From positions 193,088 to 257,087 of the forward strand of contig UQDS01000002.1 in NCBI GenBank assembly GCA_900539865.1: a stretch of DNA of 64,000 nucleotides, in the 5' to 3' direction. How positions within the stretch are numbered: the first letter of the stretch is position 1; every line of letters begins with the position of its first letter. This document shows positions 28,101 through 35,735 of this stretch, piece after piece. The notes beneath the pieces are model-generated. The model did not search any database. It was not told where the DNA came from and worked only from the letters and a program-made list of their open reading frames with translations. The stretch is from an uncultured Mollicutes bacterium. Its GTDB lineage: Bacteria > Bacillota_I > Bacilli_A > RFN20 > CAG-288. The position numbers were made by a program, and so were the translations under genes.

Positions 28101-28459
28101 AGCACCCTCTTTACTGGATGATTGATTCCGGAAAACAGGATGGTTGCAAAATCCTATTCTACTATTTTGAATATACAAAAGAGACGTTAGATACCTTGAA
28201 AACAAAAGCTGTGATTCCTTTGCTTCAAAAATACAAACACCGCATTTTAGAAAAAGAAAACAAGTTACAAAGAGCCGAAAAAAGAGATAGTTATACGCTG
28301 AAGAAAGCGCAAATGCGTTTAAAAAAGCAAGAACAAGAAACAGAGGAATTATTAGAAAAAATGATGTTGATTTCAAAACAAAAAATCAGCTTTTCCTTCC
28401 GTGATAGCAGCGAAGATAATTACGCTTATTTACAAAAAATTCTCGCTAAGCACTACTGA
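25157..28459 (+). CDS. pglX: PglX-like adenine-specific DNA methyltransferase (BREX type), orphan
   Basis: 1100 residues. Order of features fits BREX PglX: helical N-terminus, QVFTPDWIVSYLAENSLGRWYF (about 231-252), SAM motif EPCCGCGNILVYAFDLLYDM (289 on), YGLDIDKKAARIS, catalytic NPPY (455-458) followed by YPQSKSDLSCMF, then a large target-recognition-like C-terminus with a long coiled-coil end. It should methylate the N6 of adenine at one site. No nuclease motif seen and no BrxC, PglZ, BrxL or BrxA/B within the window. Start: TTG 25157 has SD TAGGAG 10 bp upstream; ATG 25190 (MDKNTLFRF) matches the usual PglX N-terminus but has a weak SD. Confidence 0.85.
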   Translation: MTFRFFSMKRKMDKNTLFRFTKEAKQTLESLMAKKKLSSFGIEETKLAPVFKAKFPVDELVEQLYNTPYKDAYNNLIEDMAYFFFIRILLIRYLEVNELFPYKIKILKHRTKISKSEIAVLPRFDENIYQSLSEDNASVFAYAFYLLCQILKESFPVLLAEEKEYYYAFFPKETLNQGGALDRFLSKINDDEFKNQTQIIAWMHQHYISNHRQQLRKLDRISTENIPALSQVFTPDWIVSYLAENSLGRWYFSHFPKSKLKANLKFFVQDEKKAIPVDKASLEELKIIEPCCGCGNILVYAFDLLYDMYIEQGYNKKIIPSLIIKNNLYGLDIDKKAARISYFSLMMKACDKDPSFLSRKIRPHVYEIIDSSFIHDQFLDDYSFDPSEKEVIKSLKNDFAYGKTLGSLIKVNQVDFDSLLTKIKAFQEDENLLKLKKLVSIAKILSQKYDILITNPPYLGTSTLEKKVKDIIAKTYPQSKSDLSCMFMQTDLLKANGYMAIVNSDSWMYLSSFYEMRKDIVENESIITMAHLGMGSFDAVVQTTAFVIQNRKAESSLGIYFDLTKSKNKCADLLAHKNCYRKWQGDFLNITNCPIAYHANKETIRAFKNTKTIEDFAYPRQGIATGCNKRNLRYWFEVRQTDIQWDAKDLADFFNSKKRYIPYNKGGSYRKWFYDMEWVIWFDQENYAHLQTVGNHLPSKNFYFKESITWSKVTSSFFSTRYVPQGSVFDVAGCSIFSPDLLSYLLGFTNSVVMQHFMSILSQTLNYEVGNVKSIPLIIDQNKRKEMEDLVNENIFLSKEDLTEKETSHLFRRPLYLTYDTLEEGFIALKKKREERFAHLKRNEERLNQLFLDIYHLDKEIDYHVNDQTISVRRSSYRDDVIDFLSYFVGVSLHRYSLESDTIFDTSSEDLHYLVLTKEAYLPNDIITKLESFLVSIYGRKNLKNNLLFLARGLKKKGNPKKILRNYFLNTFYKDQSKRYYKHPLYWMIDSGKQDGCKILFYYFEYTKETLDTLKTKAVIPLLQKYKHRILEKENKLQRAEKRDSYTLKKAQMRLKKQEQETEELLEKMMLISKQKISFSFRDSSEDNYAYLQKILAKHY

Positions 28460-28498
28460 TGATATGCTTAGAAAACAGCATGAACTATACTGACTTTT

Positions 28499-28507
28499 TG
28501 ATATAAT
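28499..28507 (+). promoter_or_regulatory. Extended -10 promoter of the SIR2-domain gene
   Basis: TGATATAAT (TGn plus perfect TATAAT), 20 bp before the ATG, with SD GGGAGG in between. No strong -35 is needed for this promoter type. It lies after the pglX stop, so the SIR2 gene can be expressed independently. Confidence 0.65.
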
Positions 28508-28527
28508 AAATATCGGGAGGCTTTTGT

Positions 28528-29832
28528 ATGAGAAAACAAGACCGCGAGAACTATATTTTTTCCAAGAAAGCTTTACTGCTCCATTTATTCATGTATTATT
28601 ATGCCGACGTCTCTTATGATTGTCTTGTCTTACGTTCTTTCGGTTTTAACTTTGATCCTTCTTGCAATTACAAAACGATTATCCGAAGCCAAAAAGGCAA
28701 TATTCATAAATACGTCACACGCATTTATCACAACACCTTTGGTGTCAACTTTCAACAATTAGATGAGATGGGAAATATCAACATCGTCAAAGTGAAGAAA
28801 GTGAGAGATGCTGAGTTTTATTTGCCTAGCGCCTCTTTAAACATCTATTCAGACGGTGCTCACTTCTTCGCAACAGGCTATTTAGAAGGAAAAAAGATTG
28901 ATTATACTTACGCGCCGAAAAAAGATGGTGTTACCGATGATCTTCTCTACCACTTAGGACATTGCCAAAAGCTTTGCAATATCAACCACTCCGCCAACAC
29001 GTTTGTCCTTTGGTTGATGAAGATGTATACGTCAAAACTTCCTGTCGACTTAGTTATGGGAGCAGGGATCAATGTCGATTACGGCGCTAAGACCTGGTTG
29101 GAATTGATGAACTCTCTCAATAACGATTTCTATCAAGGCGATTATAAATTCGCAGATGAAATCGAACACTATGTCGGTAAAGAACTCTTTACCTCTTCGA
29201 TGGTTTTACAAACTTCCGGCTTTGATTCTTATGAATCCCTAAACCGTGAACTCTATATGTTTGATCCCTCAAAATCTTTTGATGATCCTGACTCTACACT
29301 GTATCATTGCGTTGATTATATCGCATTGCACAAAGGTGTCTCTGTCATCACATACAATTACGATACCAATCTAGAATATCTCTTGAAAAAGCGTGGAATC
29401 CGTTACACTGTCGTTTATGACGATAACGCCTTTAACGATAAAGAATCCGGCGTTTCTATTTATCACGTTCACGGACTCTTGCCCTTTGATAAATACAAAG
29501 AGAAGAAATATACAGATTCTTTAATATTTAATGAATCAGAATATTACTATCTTTATAACAACCCCTATTCTTGGAACGTTGCCAAACAGCTTCACGATTT
29601 CAAATTCAACGCATGCATTTTCATCGGCATCTCTTTAACGGATCCAGACATGAAGCGATTGCTCGAGCTTGCCTTAAATTATTTGAAATTCAATTTTATC
29701 TTTTTAAAGAAAGAAAACGGATATAGTGAAACGGTATATCGTGACTTAACATCTTATTTCTTTACTTTTGATTTGATTGTCATCTGGATCGATGACTATT
29801 CCGAGATTAAAACTTATTTAGAGAGCTTATAA
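28528..29832 (+). CDS. SIR2-like (NADase-type) domain protein
   Basis: 434 residues. The first ~170 are not recognised. Residues about 173-395 form a SIR2-like Rossmann domain: VMGAGINVDYGAKTW (nucleotide loop, GAG 178-180), ITYNYDTNLEYLL (catalytic-type Asn277), IYHVHGLLP (catalytic-type His315) and FIGISLTDPDM (365-375). These are the motifs of SIR2-type NAD+-degrading effectors in anti-phage systems (ThsA, DSR and others), and the key residues are present. It follows the PglX-like gene by 68 bp and has its own promoter. Its stop is 2 bp from an RDD-type membrane gene. Role in defence is inferred. Confidence 0.82.
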   Translation: MRKQDRENYIFSKKALLLHLFMYYYADVSYDCLVLRSFGFNFDPSCNYKTIIRSQKGNIHKYVTRIYHNTFGVNFQQLDEMGNINIVKVKKVRDAEFYLPSASLNIYSDGAHFFATGYLEGKKIDYTYAPKKDGVTDDLLYHLGHCQKLCNINHSANTFVLWLMKMYTSKLPVDLVMGAGINVDYGAKTWLELMNSLNNDFYQGDYKFADEIEHYVGKELFTSSMVLQTSGFDSYESLNRELYMFDPSKSFDDPDSTLYHCVDYIALHKGVSVITYNYDTNLEYLLKKRGIRYTVVYDDNAFNDKESGVSIYHVHGLLPFDKYKEKKYTDSLIFNESEYYYLYNNPYSWNVAKQLHDFKFNACIFIGISLTDPDMKRLLELALNYLKFNFIFLKKENGYSETVYRDLTSYFFTFDLIVIWIDDYSEIKTYLESL

Positions 29833-29834
29833 TA

Positions 29835-31085
29835 ATGAACAACAATTCTCTTTTCTCCAATGGTAATGTCGTAACTTCTTTTAAAAAATTCCCCGCCTAT
29901 GTGCTCGACTTTATCATTACCATCGTCTATCACCTCATTCTTTTTGCTTGCTTAGAGGGTATTATGAACGTTACCCCTTTTGTTTCCTCTTTGCGCGACA
30001 CGATGAATCACCAGTACGATGGATTAGTAACTACTGTTTGTGATACACATATCTCAAAGAAAAATGAGCGCGGCGACTTAGTTGACCGCTCTACGCTTTT
30101 AGATGAGTATATTCATGGCGCCGTATTAAATTCATTACAAGAAAACAATTATGAAGGAATCTCTACGGAGACTTATAAAGACTATCAAGCAATCAACCAG
30201 ACTAACGATTATGCCTTTCGCTACTTTATCGACTTCAAGCCAACAAATATCGACGACTTTGAAAGCGATGCTATAACATCCTATGGAAAAGATTATTACA
30301 ACAAACTTTTCTTAGAGCCTAACGCTCAAAGTCAGGATGAGGAAGAAAAGAAAAAGACATTATATCCTTATTTTCAAATAGAAGAAACATCTGGTTACCC
30401 TCTGATGACTTTCGACACTGCCAAACAGATTGACAACTATTTCAGAGATAGAAATTACAGTCAAGGAAAAACTGTTTTTGATGAGATAACTCGTTCTTAC
30501 GAAAATACACTCACTGTGGGATTTAACGATATTCAAGCGCATTATATTCCTTATCAAATACTGCAAATGCAATATGAAAAGAACTCACAAAAGATGTTCA
30601 TCATCAAACTCGTTGAACTTTCTGTCACCTATGCTCTTGCCATATTGCTCTCCTACTTTGTCATGCCAATGATCTTCAAAGACGGTCGTACGTTAAGTAT
30701 GAAAATACTATCGCTTGGCGCATCAAGTCGCAATGGTGGCCCAATCAAATGGTGGCAAAATCTTTTAAAAAGCGCAATCACCATTTTTGAATTTGCCTGC
30801 ATGATTCCTATCACTGCCGTCATTTTCTTCCAAACAGGTGGCATTGATATCACTGCATATCCGTTGTTTGGTGGCATCTCATTCTTATCCTTAGGCGCAT
30901 TCTCTATTGTCTTTATGTTTTTCTCTTTCTTGCTTTCTTTCTTGATGAGAGAAACCAGACAAACTATTCCGGAATATTTGACGAACATCGTTGTCAAAGG
31001 AAGCGATGTTTTCTATGTAAAAACAAAGGTGGATGAAAACGAAGATGGAAACAGTAAACAAGAACCAACAAGTGATCGAGCTTGA
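29835..31085 (+). CDS. RDD-type membrane protein, long member of pair 1
   Basis: 416 residues: TM1 (19-44), about 205 extracytoplasmic residues, TM2 (254-280) running into MIFKDGRTLSMKIL (the RDD-like cytoplasmic motif), two further helical hairpins and a final TM before RQTIPEYLTNIVVKG. Same architecture as the proteins at 12091 and 39543. It has no Shine-Dalgarno; its ATG is 2 bp after the SIR2 stop, so translation is probably coupled. Its 3' end overlaps the next RDD gene. Function unknown. Confidence 0.75.
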   Translation: MNNNSLFSNGNVVTSFKKFPAYVLDFIITIVYHLILFACLEGIMNVTPFVSSLRDTMNHQYDGLVTTVCDTHISKKNERGDLVDRSTLLDEYIHGAVLNSLQENNYEGISTETYKDYQAINQTNDYAFRYFIDFKPTNIDDFESDAITSYGKDYYNKLFLEPNAQSQDEEEKKKTLYPYFQIEETSGYPLMTFDTAKQIDNYFRDRNYSQGKTVFDEITRSYENTLTVGFNDIQAHYIPYQILQMQYEKNSQKMFIIKLVELSVTYALAILLSYFVMPMIFKDGRTLSMKILSLGASSRNGGPIKWWQNLLKSAITIFEFACMIPITAVIFFQTGGIDITAYPLFGGISFLSLGAFSIVFMFFSFLLSFLMRETRQTIPEYLTNIVVKGSDVFYVKTKVDENEDGNSKQEPTSDRA

Positions 31086-32040
31086 TTATCCAGCAGTCAG
31101 AGTCTCAAAAAGCCTTGTCATTCGTTTGTTAGACTTTTTTCTTTGTATTGTTTTAGGACTGATCTTAAATATCGCGACTCTCTTCATCATTCAAGAAAGC
31201 CCCCTGTACAAAGATATCAGCGCAAGACAGAGAGACTACATGATCTCTTCTCATCTATATCATGAAGCAAAAGATGAGAACGAAGATACGATGATACTCA
31301 ATGCTTATCGCTTTTATTTGCAGGATGATAAACTTACCAATGATGAAAAATCTTTTCACATGGAAGAATCTTTAACTTTCTTTTTTGGAACTTATGTAAA
31401 CGAAGAACTTTCAAACGAAGGAATGAAGTATTATTTAGAAGCCAAATCTCAACAAAAGACAGAAGATGGAAAAGAATTGTTCGATAAAGATGGCCAGAGA
31501 ATCCTCGTTTCGGATGATTATGATCTCGTTTATTTCAACGCCTACGGAAATATTTTAGAAGATTATGCCTTAGGATATCTCAATGTCAAAGGCGACTATC
31601 TTGACTTACGAAAACAAATGAGTCTTTTCTATCTCATCGGTATTCCTTTAACCTTCGTTGTCTCATATACTATCCTATATTATATCGTTCCTTTGTGTTT
31701 TTCTCGGGGCAAAAGAACAATTGGTATGCTCACGACAAAAACCGCATTGCTTTCTGCCGATGGCATGTCGGTAAAGGCCGGAAGATTTACTTGTTACTTC
31801 CTTTTTAAATTATTCATTGTCTTCCTTGGATCCTTTGCTGCTCTACTCATTCCACTGGGTGTATCACTCACAATGATTTTTTTATCAAAATCACATCAAT
31901 CCTTATCAGAATATGTCTGCAATGTTTATTTGGTATCTATCGAATCTCAGACTGTTTATAAGGACGTTTCTGAATTCTATCTTGCTAATAAACACGACAA
32001 CAGTTTCCCCGATGCCTCTTCTACATTCAAACAAAATTAA
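31045..32040 (+). CDS. RDD-type membrane protein, short member of pair 1
   Basis: 331 residues from the ATG at 31045, preferred because AGGTGG lies 12 bp upstream; an ATG at 31033 abuts that SD. TM1 about 24-48, an extracytoplasmic part of about 145 residues, TM2 followed by CFSRGKRTIGM, then two to three more membrane segments and QSLSEYVCNVYLV. It overlaps the preceding gene by about 40 bp in another frame. Its closest relative by layout is the gene at 40771. No terminator is evident before the next promoter. Confidence 0.73.
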   Translation: METVNKNQQVIELDYPAVRVSKSLVIRLLDFFLCIVLGLILNIATLFIIQESPLYKDISARQRDYMISSHLYHEAKDENEDTMILNAYRFYLQDDKLTNDEKSFHMEESLTFFFGTYVNEELSNEGMKYYLEAKSQQKTEDGKELFDKDGQRILVSDDYDLVYFNAYGNILEDYALGYLNVKGDYLDLRKQMSLFYLIGIPLTFVVSYTILYYIVPLCFSRGKRTIGMLTTKTALLSADGMSVKAGRFTCYFLFKLFIVFLGSFAALLIPLGVSLTMIFLSKSHQSLSEYVCNVYLVSIESQTVYKDVSEFYLANKHDNSFPDASSTFKQN

Positions 32041-32066
32041 ATCAATTGTTCCATCATAAATTTTTT

Positions 32067-32095
32067 TTGCTTTATAAAAATAGATACGATATAAT
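32067..32095 (+). promoter_or_regulatory. Sigma-A-type promoter of ABC module 1
   Basis: TTGCTT (32067-32072), 17 bp, TATAAT (32090-32095). SD GGGAG follows, then ATG 32124. Confidence 0.7.
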
Positions 32096-32123
32096 TTAAG
32101 TGAAAATCGGGAGATAAAATTAT

Positions 32124-33746
32124 ATGGAAATCAGACTCGTCGGTCTTACGAAGACGTTCCCCGGTGATGCAAAGAAAGGTGTTCCGGACACAATCGCTGT
32201 CAATAACCTTAACATCACAATCAAAGATGGGGAGCTCATTGGTCTATTAGGTCCTTCCGGTTGTGGTAAATCCACAACACTCTACATGCTTGCGGGTTTA
32301 AAAGAGCCCACAAGTGGTGAAATTTGGTTCGATGATCAAGATGTCACTCATCTTGCTCCTGAAAAAAGAGGTATTGGTTTAGTTTTCCAAAACTATGCTC
32401 TTTATCCTCATATGACTGTTTATAAAAATATCGCCTTCCCTTTGACCAATTTAAAAGTCGAAGAATACAAAAAGGATTTTGGATTGGAAAGAAACAAGAA
32501 GTTCTTAGAACTCTTGCAGGATGTCGATGGATTAAACAAGGCAATACTCTCCGCCCAGGTAGATGGCAAACTCAATAAAGAACGTGCAATCTTCAACCTC
32601 ACCCTCGAATACTCCATCTCTAAATACGCAGCAAAAAAGATTATCAGCTGGGGTCTTTTCCTCTTAGATGATGCTGCAAGAGAAAGCAAAATCAACGAAC
32701 TTAAAGCATCCTTCCAAGAAGAAATCGACAAGAAAATGGCGATTTATGAACAAAAAAATATTCAAGTCAACGAAGCAAATGAATTGATTGAAGATTACGT
32801 CATGCATGATCTCAACGGTCAAAAGACTATTGTTCACGATAGAGTTTTATCGATGCGTAAACTCACCAAAGATGAAATCGACTGTTTGGTTCGTTATGCC
32901 GCAAAATTAGTACAAATTGAGGATTATCTCGATCGTAAGCCGAGCGAACTCTCCGGCGGTCAGCAACAGCGTGTCGCTATCGCTAGAGCCTTAGTCAAAC
33001 GCCCGAAAGTCTTACTCTTAGATGAACCTCTTTCTAACCTTGATGCTCGTTTGAGAATTCAAACTCGTGAAGAAATTAGAAGAATTCAGCAAGAAACAGG
33101 AATCACCACTGTCTTCGTCACTCACGACCAAGAAGAAGCGATGTCCATCTGTGATGAAATTGTCGTCATGGAGAAAGGTTTAGAAAAACAAACCGGTCAT
33201 CCGCAAAATGTTTATAAAGATCCTAAGAACTTATTCGTCGCGAAATTCTTAGGTACCCCTCCGATCAACGTCTTTAATGGCGTCAGCAAGAACAATGAAA
33301 TCTTTATCGGCTCTGAAAAGATCTTAACTGCAGATGTCGATATTCCTGATGGTCCGCTTTTCATCGGTATCCGTCCGGAAGGCTTCTTACCTTATGATGA
33401 AGCTCCTGAAGAAGATAAGGTTCTCACCCTTCATTGCGATCAGGTTCTCACCATGGGTAGAGATCTCTCCTTGATTTGTTCTTCTCCTTTCTTAGTGGGT
33501 GATAAAATCAAAATCATTATCGACTCTGACTTAAATCCTCAAATCGGCAATATCAAATTCGCTTTGAGAAAGAACAAAGTTTTCATCTTCGATGGTAAAA
33601 CTGAAGAAAGAATCTATCTCACTCCGGAAGAAGTGAAAGCCGCTGCCGAGGAAGCAAAAGAAAAAGAAAGACAACTTCTCGAATCGGAAGCTTTAGATAA
33701 TCAATTGGTTTCTGATCTCAACAAGTCGGATTCTGATAAACAATAA
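32124..33746 (+). CDS. MsmX/MalK-like ATPase with ~135-residue helical insertion (module 1)
   Basis: 540 residues. Walker A GPSGCGKST (43-51), Q-loop Gln89, signature LSGGQ (276-280), Walker B Asp300-Glu301, His334; all conserved. Between Q-loop and signature there are 187 residues, about 135 more than in ordinary MsmX; the insert (about 112-245) is Lys/Glu-rich and helical. A C-terminal regulatory domain (FIGIRPEGF) and a charged tail follow. It is 70-80% alike by eye with the ATPase at 41933 outside the insert. First gene of an ATPase-permease-permease-receptor operon. Confidence 0.92.
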   Translation: MEIRLVGLTKTFPGDAKKGVPDTIAVNNLNITIKDGELIGLLGPSGCGKSTTLYMLAGLKEPTSGEIWFDDQDVTHLAPEKRGIGLVFQNYALYPHMTVYKNIAFPLTNLKVEEYKKDFGLERNKKFLELLQDVDGLNKAILSAQVDGKLNKERAIFNLTLEYSISKYAAKKIISWGLFLLDDAARESKINELKASFQEEIDKKMAIYEQKNIQVNEANELIEDYVMHDLNGQKTIVHDRVLSMRKLTKDEIDCLVRYAAKLVQIEDYLDRKPSELSGGQQQRVAIARALVKRPKVLLLDEPLSNLDARLRIQTREEIRRIQQETGITTVFVTHDQEEAMSICDEIVVMEKGLEKQTGHPQNVYKDPKNLFVAKFLGTPPINVFNGVSKNNEIFIGSEKILTADVDIPDGPLFIGIRPEGFLPYDEAPEEDKVLTLHCDQVLTMGRDLSLICSSPFLVGDKIKIIIDSDLNPQIGNIKFALRKNKVFIFDGKTEERIYLTPEEVKAAAEEAKEKERQLLESEALDNQLVSDLNKSDSDKQ

Positions 33747-33759
33747 CAGGAAATAGCCT

Positions 33760-34698
33760 ATGGAAAAGAAAAATAACTGGAAAGCATGGCTATACCTGTC
33801 ACCATCGTTAATCTTGTTATCCTTGTTAACCTTTTTCCCATTGATCAACACATTTATTGTTTCCTTCATGACTAGCTACAAAGATTATTCACGTGGAAAA
33901 GGTACGGGATTCACATTTCAAAACTATGGTGTTGTCTTAGGATTTGTCGCAAGAGATCCTTCTGTTGGAACCTTAGACAAAACCTTCTTCAACTGGAATG
34001 GCCCATCTGCTTTAACTAACACATTGCTTATCACCGTTGTCACAGTCCCTATCTCTGTCATCATCGCCTTACTTATCGCCATCGGTTTAAACCAAATCAA
34101 AGCATTGAGAAACTTCTTACAAGTCATCTTCTTCATGCCTTATGTTACCAACATGATCGCGGTCGGTATGGTCTTTGCTGTCATCTTCCAAGGTGGTGGC
34201 GCCTTCAATACTCTCTTCAATATTGATAAGGTATGGATTGACCCATCCGGGGCAACGTGGGGGTCGTGTATGATCGTCCTATGTCTATACATCATATGGA
34301 ACGCGCTCCCCTATAAAATCTTGATCTTTATGTCAGGTCTTCAAAACATCGACAAACAATATTACGATGCCGCAAAGATCGATTCATCGCCGCGTTGGAA
34401 AACCGAAATGAAAATCACACTTCCTCTTCTCTCCCCTCAAATCCTTTATATCACTGTCACTTCCTTCATCGGCGCATTCAAAGAGTACAACGCTGTCATC
34501 GGTTTACTCAACCGCAACTACTCTAACTCCCCTAACGTTCCGGATATGTATACAGTTGTTTACTACATTTACGATAAGCTTCAAAAGGGTGGTGATCAAA
34601 TACAATACGCATCTGCTGCAGCGGTTGTCTTATTCATCATCATCATGATTGTCACCTTTGTCCAAATGCAAGTCAGCAAGAAGAGGGTGGTATATTAA
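33760..34698 (+). CDS. ABC importer permease, MalF/UgpA-like (module 1)
   Basis: 312 residues, six predicted membrane helices beginning at about residue 8 (LYLSPSLILLSLLTFFPLINT). EAA loop: QYYDAAKIDSSPRWKTE then ITLPLLSPQ. Paralogue of the gene at 43378. 13 bp after the ATPase gene, 1 bp before the second permease. Together they should import a small molecule bound by the lipoproteins at 35736 or 37927. Confidence 0.93.
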   Translation: MEKKNNWKAWLYLSPSLILLSLLTFFPLINTFIVSFMTSYKDYSRGKGTGFTFQNYGVVLGFVARDPSVGTLDKTFFNWNGPSALTNTLLITVVTVPISVIIALLIAIGLNQIKALRNFLQVIFFMPYVTNMIAVGMVFAVIFQGGGAFNTLFNIDKVWIDPSGATWGSCMIVLCLYIIWNALPYKILIFMSGLQNIDKQYYDAAKIDSSPRWKTEMKITLPLLSPQILYITVTSFIGAFKEYNAVIGLLNRNYSNSPNVPDMYTVVYYIYDKLQKGGDQIQYASAAAVVLFIIIMIVTFVQMQVSKKRVVY

Positions 34699-34699
34699 T

Positions 34700-35686
34700 A
34701 TGAATACTTTAAGTAAACCGACAATAATTACCACAAAGCTTAACATCGTAGCTTCCAAAAGCACGATGAAAGTACAAGATCGTGAAAGATTAGATAAAAT
34801 CATTCACATTGTCTCTCTTACAATCACTTATATCTTACTTTTCCTCGCTGCCATCATCGCAATCATTCCTTTCTATTACATGATCATCGGTTCCTTCATG
34901 CAAGAAGCCGATCTTCTCTCTGGTAAGTTATGGCCTGTATCTGGATCTTTCTTCCAAAACATCGCTGATAACTACAGAAACACTTTAGATCGTTTTAACT
35001 ACTTTGCTTATATTGGCAACACGTTGACTGTCGCTTTCTCTACCACTGCGTTGATGTTGTTGATCACGATCATTACCGCCTTTGCATTTGCACGACTCCA
35101 ATTCCGTGGAAGAGATGTCCTATTCTCTATTCTCTTAGCCACGATGATGATTCCTGGCGAAATGATGGTTATCTCTAACTACATTACGTTCTCTAACTTA
35201 AACTTCATCGCCCGTGACCAAACGCGTTTCCAAGCATATGCTGTCATGGTCTTACCATTTATCACTTCTGTTTTCTACATCTATCTCTTACGCCAAAACT
35301 TCAAACAAATTCCTAACGAACTTTATCTCGCTGCCAAAGTCGATGGCAAATCCGATTGGGCCTATCTTTGGAAAGTCATGGTTCCGCTTGCTTCTCCTAC
35401 ATTGATCACAATCACCATTCTTTCTATCATCGGTTCTTGGAACGCCTTCGTTTGGCCGCAGTTAGCTGTCTCAGCTGCTAAGGATAGCGAACGATATTGG
35501 TTGATCTCTGTCGCCTTAAGAGGTACAGAAAAACTCACCCTAGAAAGTCCAACGGGTGAAATGATCACTCAATTCTCTTGGCAGATGGTCGCTTCCGTCT
35601 TAACAGTCGTGCCGTTACTTATTTTGTTTATCATCTTCAGAAAATACATCATGCGCGGTACTGGTCGTGCCGGCATCAAGGGTTAA
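34700..35686 (+). CDS. ABC importer permease, MalG/UgpE-like (module 1)
   Basis: 328 residues from ATG 34700 (SD GAGGGTGG 8 bp upstream); an upstream in-frame start would overlap the previous gene. Cytoplasmic N-terminus of ~35 residues, six membrane helices, EAA loop LYLAAKVDGKSDWAYLWK then VPLASPT, ending RAGIKG. Paralogue of the 437-residue permease at 44330, but without its long N-terminal extension. Confidence 0.93.
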   Translation: MNTLSKPTIITTKLNIVASKSTMKVQDRERLDKIIHIVSLTITYILLFLAAIIAIIPFYYMIIGSFMQEADLLSGKLWPVSGSFFQNIADNYRNTLDRFNYFAYIGNTLTVAFSTTALMLLITIITAFAFARLQFRGRDVLFSILLATMMIPGEMMVISNYITFSNLNFIARDQTRFQAYAVMVLPFITSVFYIYLLRQNFKQIPNELYLAAKVDGKSDWAYLWKVMVPLASPTLITITILSIIGSWNAFVWPQLAVSAAKDSERYWLISVALRGTEKLTLESPTGEMITQFSWQMVASVLTVVPLLILFIIFRKYIMRGTGRAGIKG

Positions 35687-35735
35687 ACTGATGATTGATA
35701 ATAGCTTGTTAACTTTATAAAGGGGGAAAACAAAA

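Noticed and set aside
25157..28459. A complete BREX system
   Set aside because: Only the PglX-like methylase is present. The neighbours are a sugar cassette and a SIR2 gene; no BrxA, BrxB, BrxC, PglZ or BrxL within the window.
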